From NCBI GenBank assembly GCA_964641965.1, contig CAZXLD010000013.1:1-64000 (forward strand): 64,000 nt of DNA. The letters are read 5' to 3'. The notes under the pieces were generated by a model, which saw nothing but the letters and a program-made list of their open reading frames with translations, did not search any database and was not told where the DNA came from. Below, piece by piece: positions 60,328 through 64,000 of the stretch. A program made the translations under genes and the position numbers. Numbering within the stretch: the first letter of the stretch is position 1; every line of letters begins with the position of its first letter. Origin of the DNA: JAJDFU01 sp964641965. GTDB taxonomy: Bacteria > Bacteroidota > Bacteroidia > Chitinophagales > Saprospiraceae.

Positions 60328-61593
60328 CTACTGTTCAAACCGAATCCTGGCCTTTTTAACAACCCGCCATAAAGGACCGTCCAATTGAGCCTCCCCATCT
60401 TCCAGGGTACGAATGGACCGGGCATCTTTGTTGAAACTATTTTCGTATTCACAAACCGCCTCCAGGTATTCGCCGGGATATTTCAAAGCCTCCAATAGAT
60501 TTTCCGGTGTACTCAAAAATGAAAAGGTCGCTTTCTGCTGATCTTGGGCCTTCGTTTTAAAATGAAACAGACTTAAGCCATCCTGCTCTTCGGTCTTGTG
60601 CGCATCCTTAAACGTGCTTTCTGCTATCGGTGCTGGAAAATAATAATGCTTGGATAACGGAATGTCGAAGACAACTACTGGCTGGGACATGTTGGGCGCT
60701 ACATCGCTCCCTTCCTTCGTATCTACCAACGTATCCTCGGGATTTGCGTTTTCCCTGGACTTGGCCTCTAATTCGAGTTGAGCTGCTTCCAGTCTGGCTT
60801 TCAATGACCTGTTCTCCTCCTCAAGCACCCGAATTCGATGCTCCATCTCCTGGTTCCGGGCCGCCCATTCATTTTCTTTTGTTTTCCAGTCTTGTTCCAT
60901 TGCACCTGATTTTCGCTGTTGGCGTATGAGGAGAAAGGCAAGTCCCACTAACAAAAACCAGGGGATAATGGAAAAGACGCCCCCTCCCCTTCGCTTTGGT
61001 TCAGGTTCATCGGCCTGCGGCTCGACTATCTCTGAATCCGGTTCCTGGCTCTGCGGACTTACGGGCTTAACCAATGTTCTGGTCAAACTACCGGTAGGGC
61101 TAGTCTTGAGACTGTAGCGCTGGTCCGGATGAATAGGCCTAGGGACCATATCATTCAGCATCCACCGCTCCAACTCCTTTCGTTCCGGTGTGCGTGTGAA
61201 AAATGCGCTCAGAATAGGTGTGGCTGTGAACTCTTTGAGCAGGGCTTGTACGTCTGCATAGGTTAACCCTTGAAAACCGGCACTTTTCCAGTCTACCGTT
61301 TTTTGATAAATGATATAAGTCAATTCCTCATTTCGATTTTTGTCCTGACAACAGGATCGCAGGATTTCTAACAACCCATTAATGGTAGGCACGGTCTCCA
61401 CATTACACAATTCGGCAGGTCCTCCTTCTCCACAAAGGGACATGCGGTTCATTTCCCACGCTACACTGTCAATTTTTTCACCCAAATAAATGGTGTCTAG
61501 CTGAGCCATTAGCAGGTGGCCAGACATAACCAGGACCAAAGCACCGATCCATTGCATCATCTTGGTTGCACTCACTTTGAATTTGGTTTTCAT
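60328..61593 (-). CDS. Membrane protein with periplasmic domain, coiled coil and conserved C-terminal cytoplasmic domain
   Basis: About 421 residues from ATG 61593 (MKTKFKVSATKMMQW), with a signal peptide and a periplasmic domain (about 35-180) holding four or more cysteines (SLCGEGGPAELC, RSCCQDK). A membrane helix (about 210-230, FSIIPWFLLVGLAFLLI) leads to a coiled coil (about 245-300) and a C-terminal domain (about 320-420; DIPLSKHYYFPAPI, ATFSFLSTPENLLEAL, PLWRVVKKARIRFEQ). No named family recognised. It sits between the Hsp70-like and MotA-like genes and could link them. ATG 61605 is an alternative start. Confidence 0.75.
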   Translation of the reverse strand: MKTKFKVSATKMMQWIGALVLVMSGHLLMAQLDTIYLGEKIDSVAWEMNRMSLCGEGGPAELCNVETVPTINGLLEILRSCCQDKNRNEELTYIIYQKTVDWKSAGFQGLTYADVQALLKEFTATPILSAFFTRTPERKELERWMLNDMVPRPIHPDQRYSLKTSPTGSLTRTLVKPVSPQSQEPDSEIVEPQADEPEPKRRGGGVFSIIPWFLLVGLAFLLIRQQRKSGAMEQDWKTKENEWAARNQEMEHRIRVLEEENRSLKARLEAAQLELEAKSRENANPEDTLVDTKEGSDVAPNMSQPVVVFDIPLSKHYYFPAPIAESTFKDAHKTEEQDGLSLFHFKTKAQDQQKATFSFLSTPENLLEALKYPGEYLEAVCEYENSFNKDARSIRTLEDGEAQLDGPLWRVVKKARIRFEQ

Positions 61594-61839
61594 TTGAAAG
61601 CTCATCAACCGTATCCTTAGAATTATTCCCCAGCCAGTTTCTAGACCTTGTTTTAAATTCGCAAATGATGGCAAAATTTGTCATTTTTTTGGTTAAACAA
61701 GGCACAGATTCGGAATCCTAGCAGCGCTACGACGCCCGGTTCTGCAACGCAGTACAACCGAAAAAGTGGCCATTTGGCCGCAGCGTACAAATTTGAAACA
61801 GGCTCTTAAACTGAATATCCATTAATAGGTACGATTATT

Positions 61840-63999
61840 CTAATCCATTTGTGAAATCGAATAGGCCAATCGATTAATTACACCGATCAAGGGGAAAAAG
61901 AATAGCGTCTCTTCGACCCGAATGTTGGTTTCAGGAAGCTCCTTCTTTCTGGTTTCAAGTCCTTCCTGTAGAAAATCGTCGACATCTTCCTTCATTTTAC
62001 TGCGGGCAATATCAACAGCATCGGCAGTCACACCGAACCGTTTATTGAATGCCAACTTGTCGTTCAACTTGAAAAAGAAGTCGTAAAATCCCTTATAATC
62101 TTGAAGTAATTCCTCCTGAAATTCCCGATTGATCGTATCATATCGGGTTGAATCGTCCGAGAAGGGATGATCTTCCAAACCTAAATAAGCCACTGTCATA
62201 TCTTCAATTTCCTCCAAGGAAAAAGTTTCCTTCATCATCAATCCGCCCCGGCAGGTTGCTTCTTTTGGTTCATCCTTTTCGCGATACACATTCAAATTGG
62301 AATCTTCGGCACCCTTATCCCGGTAAACTTCATCAAAGATGGTTTTCGCCAGGTTACTGATCCGCTCGTCGCTGGAGGAGATAAATTGCAATACGCGGGA
62401 ACCGTTTCCACTAAAGGTGATATACCTAGGTTTTTCTAGTTCCCTGGCCTTCATCAATTTGGCTACATGGTACATGATGGCCGTGAAAAAGAGAACAAAC
62501 ACCAACCGGATGTGGTCATCATTTTTCAACAGTTCCGTAAAGGATATGGGTAAATTCCGACGGCGGATCTCCAGGTTATCTTCCAGGGAAAAGAAAAAGG
62601 CGATGACGTCAATCGACTTGTTCTCTTCCACCAATTTATTCAATACATCTTCGAGATCTGTCAGGTTATTGGTAGAAAGTAACCGCTGGATCTGTGGGTA
62701 ATAGCGCTGCACAAATCCATTGGTATTGGCGGCACCATACTCACTGTAGGCATCTCCGAAGATAGAATTTGCTGCAAACCGAAAAGAAGTGATAATGGAA
62801 GGACGATTGTGTTGAAAAACCACAACATCCGAAGTACCGCCACCAATATCAATGGCCACTACCGGTTTACTGGCGGCGGTGATGTTCATTCGGTTTCGGT
62901 AGTAATAAAAAGGTGAAATACTTTCTGGTAATTTCCCAAGCGGCGCCTGGCCGCCGATATATTGATTGTATACGGCATTCCACATTTCCTCCAGCGCATC
63001 GACCCTTGCCATGGTCATGTTGGATGGATAAAACCAAGTGATCTTGGTCTGCTTTAAATGCCCCCGGTTCAACAATACCTTGGCCCGGATCATAAACATC
63101 AACTTCTCCAAAAAGGCCCGTACCCGGCGCTTGGAGTCCATATCCATGGTATAATTGGACCATTTCAAGTTGGTACGGATCTCGGAATGACCGGGAATCA
63201 ATCGTTTACCGTAGATAAACGGGATATTAAAATCGGCTAAGGTATAGGTAGGTTGCCCAAAATCAATATTATGTCGCTCGGCCAAGACCGTTCGCTGGGG
63301 GAAGCTCATATTGGAATCCCGGCCGATCCGTTCCGGAAAAAGGTCTTCCGGAATTTTCAGGATATCGATGACCCGCATGCGACGCATGTATTCACTCCCT
63401 TCCTCCAGCGGGTGCAGAGTGCCAACCTGCAGGTCGCCCTCTGTAATATCAAATGGCCTCGGGGTTCCACTCGCTCCCTCCTTGTATTCCAAATGAGTAT
63501 TTGTAGTTCCAAAATCAATCGAAAAATGAAACTCTTTCGACCCAATAGAATGCATAACCAAATTGGGAATCAGAATACCTTTGGCCAATCCATTATCCAG
63601 CTCAATGGCATCGAACTCCCGATTGAGCACATAAATTTTGGTGTGGGCATTATCCCCTGGCGCAGTTCGGTTGACGTGAGCCGTAGGCTTTACAGTTTGA
63701 TTGGAATCTGATCGGATAAACCGAAGCGAATAATCCCGGTTGGGCAGATTGTCTTTGTCTACCAACATTACTCGATAGGGTCTTTCCTCCTCAAAATTGC
63801 CCATTCCGATAAATGGAAAGATGGAAACTCCGAAAGGAGCTTCAAAAATCACCCCTCGGTTGGCGTCCGGATCCGGATGCTCCGGCAGGGTGCTGCTGGA
63901 TTTGTAATAAATTCGTTCAAACTTGATGTATTCACCCTGCTTTTTGATCGGGATTCGCAGGGTAACCTTCACACCGGTAGCCAGCCGTTCCATTTCCAG
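61840..63999 (-). CDS. Hsp70/actin-fold ATPase, 5' end beyond the window
   Basis: 717 residues are visible from an internal ATG; the frame stays open to the window edge, so the N-terminus is missing. Residues 1-150 form a beta-rich domain (RGVIFEAPFGVSIFPFIGM). The ASKHA nucleotide fold follows: phosphate-1 loop DFGTTN (160-165), phosphate-2 loop AIDIGGGTSD (380-389) and the adenosine motif ITFSGNGSR (525-533). Residues after about 560 are helical. It is not DnaK: the lid and substrate domain are replaced by other sequence. It is the first visible gene of the MotA/MotB-like operon and should be its cytoplasmic ATPase. SrfB-like proteins are a possible relative; not verified. Confidence 0.82.
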   Translation of the reverse strand: MEMERLATGVKVTLRIPIKKQGEYIKFERIYYKSSSTLPEHPDPDANRGVIFEAPFGVSIFPFIGMGNFEEERPYRVMLVDKDNLPNRDYSLRFIRSDSNQTVKPTAHVNRTAPGDNAHTKIYVLNREFDAIELDNGLAKGILIPNLVMHSIGSKEFHFSIDFGTTNTHLEYKEGASGTPRPFDITEGDLQVGTLHPLEEGSEYMRRMRVIDILKIPEDLFPERIGRDSNMSFPQRTVLAERHNIDFGQPTYTLADFNIPFIYGKRLIPGHSEIRTNLKWSNYTMDMDSKRRVRAFLEKLMFMIRAKVLLNRGHLKQTKITWFYPSNMTMARVDALEEMWNAVYNQYIGGQAPLGKLPESISPFYYYRNRMNITAASKPVVAIDIGGGTSDVVVFQHNRPSIITSFRFAANSIFGDAYSEYGAANTNGFVQRYYPQIQRLLSTNNLTDLEDVLNKLVEENKSIDVIAFFFSLEDNLEIRRRNLPISFTELLKNDDHIRLVFVLFFTAIMYHVAKLMKARELEKPRYITFSGNGSRVLQFISSSDERISNLAKTIFDEVYRDKGAEDSNLNVYREKDEPKEATCRGGLMMKETFSLEEIEDMTVAYLGLEDHPFSDDSTRYDTINREFQEELLQDYKGFYDFFFKLNDKLAFNKRFGVTADAVDIARSKMKEDVDDFLQEGLETRKKELPETNIRVEETLFFFPLIGVINRLAYSISQMD

Positions 64000-64000
64000 C

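Noticed and set aside
56604..64000. Calling the cluster a Zorya defence system
   Set aside because: Only the MotA/MotB-like pair fits. No ZorC, ZorD or ZorE is visible, the MotA-like tail ends in a membrane helix, and the ASKHA ATPase and protease are not Zorya components.

Overview
The window reads as chromosome of a Bacteroidota bacterium, most likely a Saprospiria/Lewinella-like lineage. This is an inference from several signs: a C-terminal type IX secretion sorting domain (54 kb), start codons without Shine-Dalgarno sequences, promoter-like TAnnTTTG boxes, a fused CcoN-CcoO cytochrome oxidase, a NagB protein fused to a PIG-L deacetylase, GH20/GH32 lipoproteins, SusC-like outer-membrane receptors, and word-like intergenic repeats. 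No rRNA, tRNA, CRISPR array, insertion sequence or phage gene was seen. One scaffold gap of exactly 100 N lies at 5355-5454.

Layout. 0-5.3 kb: the end of a secreted protein, a HAD phosphatase/HerA-type ATPase fusion, and a peroxide-defence block (ahpC-ahpD, divergent oxyR). 5.3-5.9 kb: repeats and the assembly gap. 5.9-13.5 kb: an amino-sugar locus (LacI-type regulator with two palindromic operators, NagB fusion, GH20 hexosaminidase lipoprotein, sodium:solute symporter). 13.6-15.1 kb: two envelope proteins. 15.4-19.8 kb: a fructan locus (sugar porter, fructokinase, GH32 lipoprotein). 20-30.2 kb: a cbb3 oxidase biogenesis and structural block (ccoI, ccoS, ccoNO, ccoQ, ccoP, ccoG, ccoH, SafE-like protein), interrupted by an opposite-strand gene broken by one stop codon. 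30.5-36.4 kb: an outer-membrane receptor, a Ca2+-type P-ATPase and an OB-fold periplasmic protein. 36.7-49.7 kb: FabH-like synthase, a response regulator with a giant propeller histidine kinase, GDPD lipoprotein, serpin lipoprotein, class III adenylate cyclase, M20 peptidase and CdaA. 49.9-56.5 kb: MiaE, a hydrolase, a VWA protein, a T9SS cargo protein, a glutamate-receptor-like potassium channel and an RRM protein with a long leader.

The most unusual part is 56.6-64.0 kb. Five minus-strand genes, probably transcribed in the order Hsp70/actin-fold ATPase (cut by the window edge), signal-peptide/single-membrane-pass coiled-coil protein, MotA/TolQ-like protein with a very long coiled-coil tail, MotB/OmpA-like protein, and trypsin-like lipoprotein protease, look like one envelope-spanning ion-driven machine coupled to an ATPase of the Hsp70 fold. 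The MotA/MotB pair recalls the ZorA/ZorB stator of Zorya defence, but no ZorC, ZorD or ZorE is visible, and I know no named system with this gene set. It is the best candidate here for an undescribed system.
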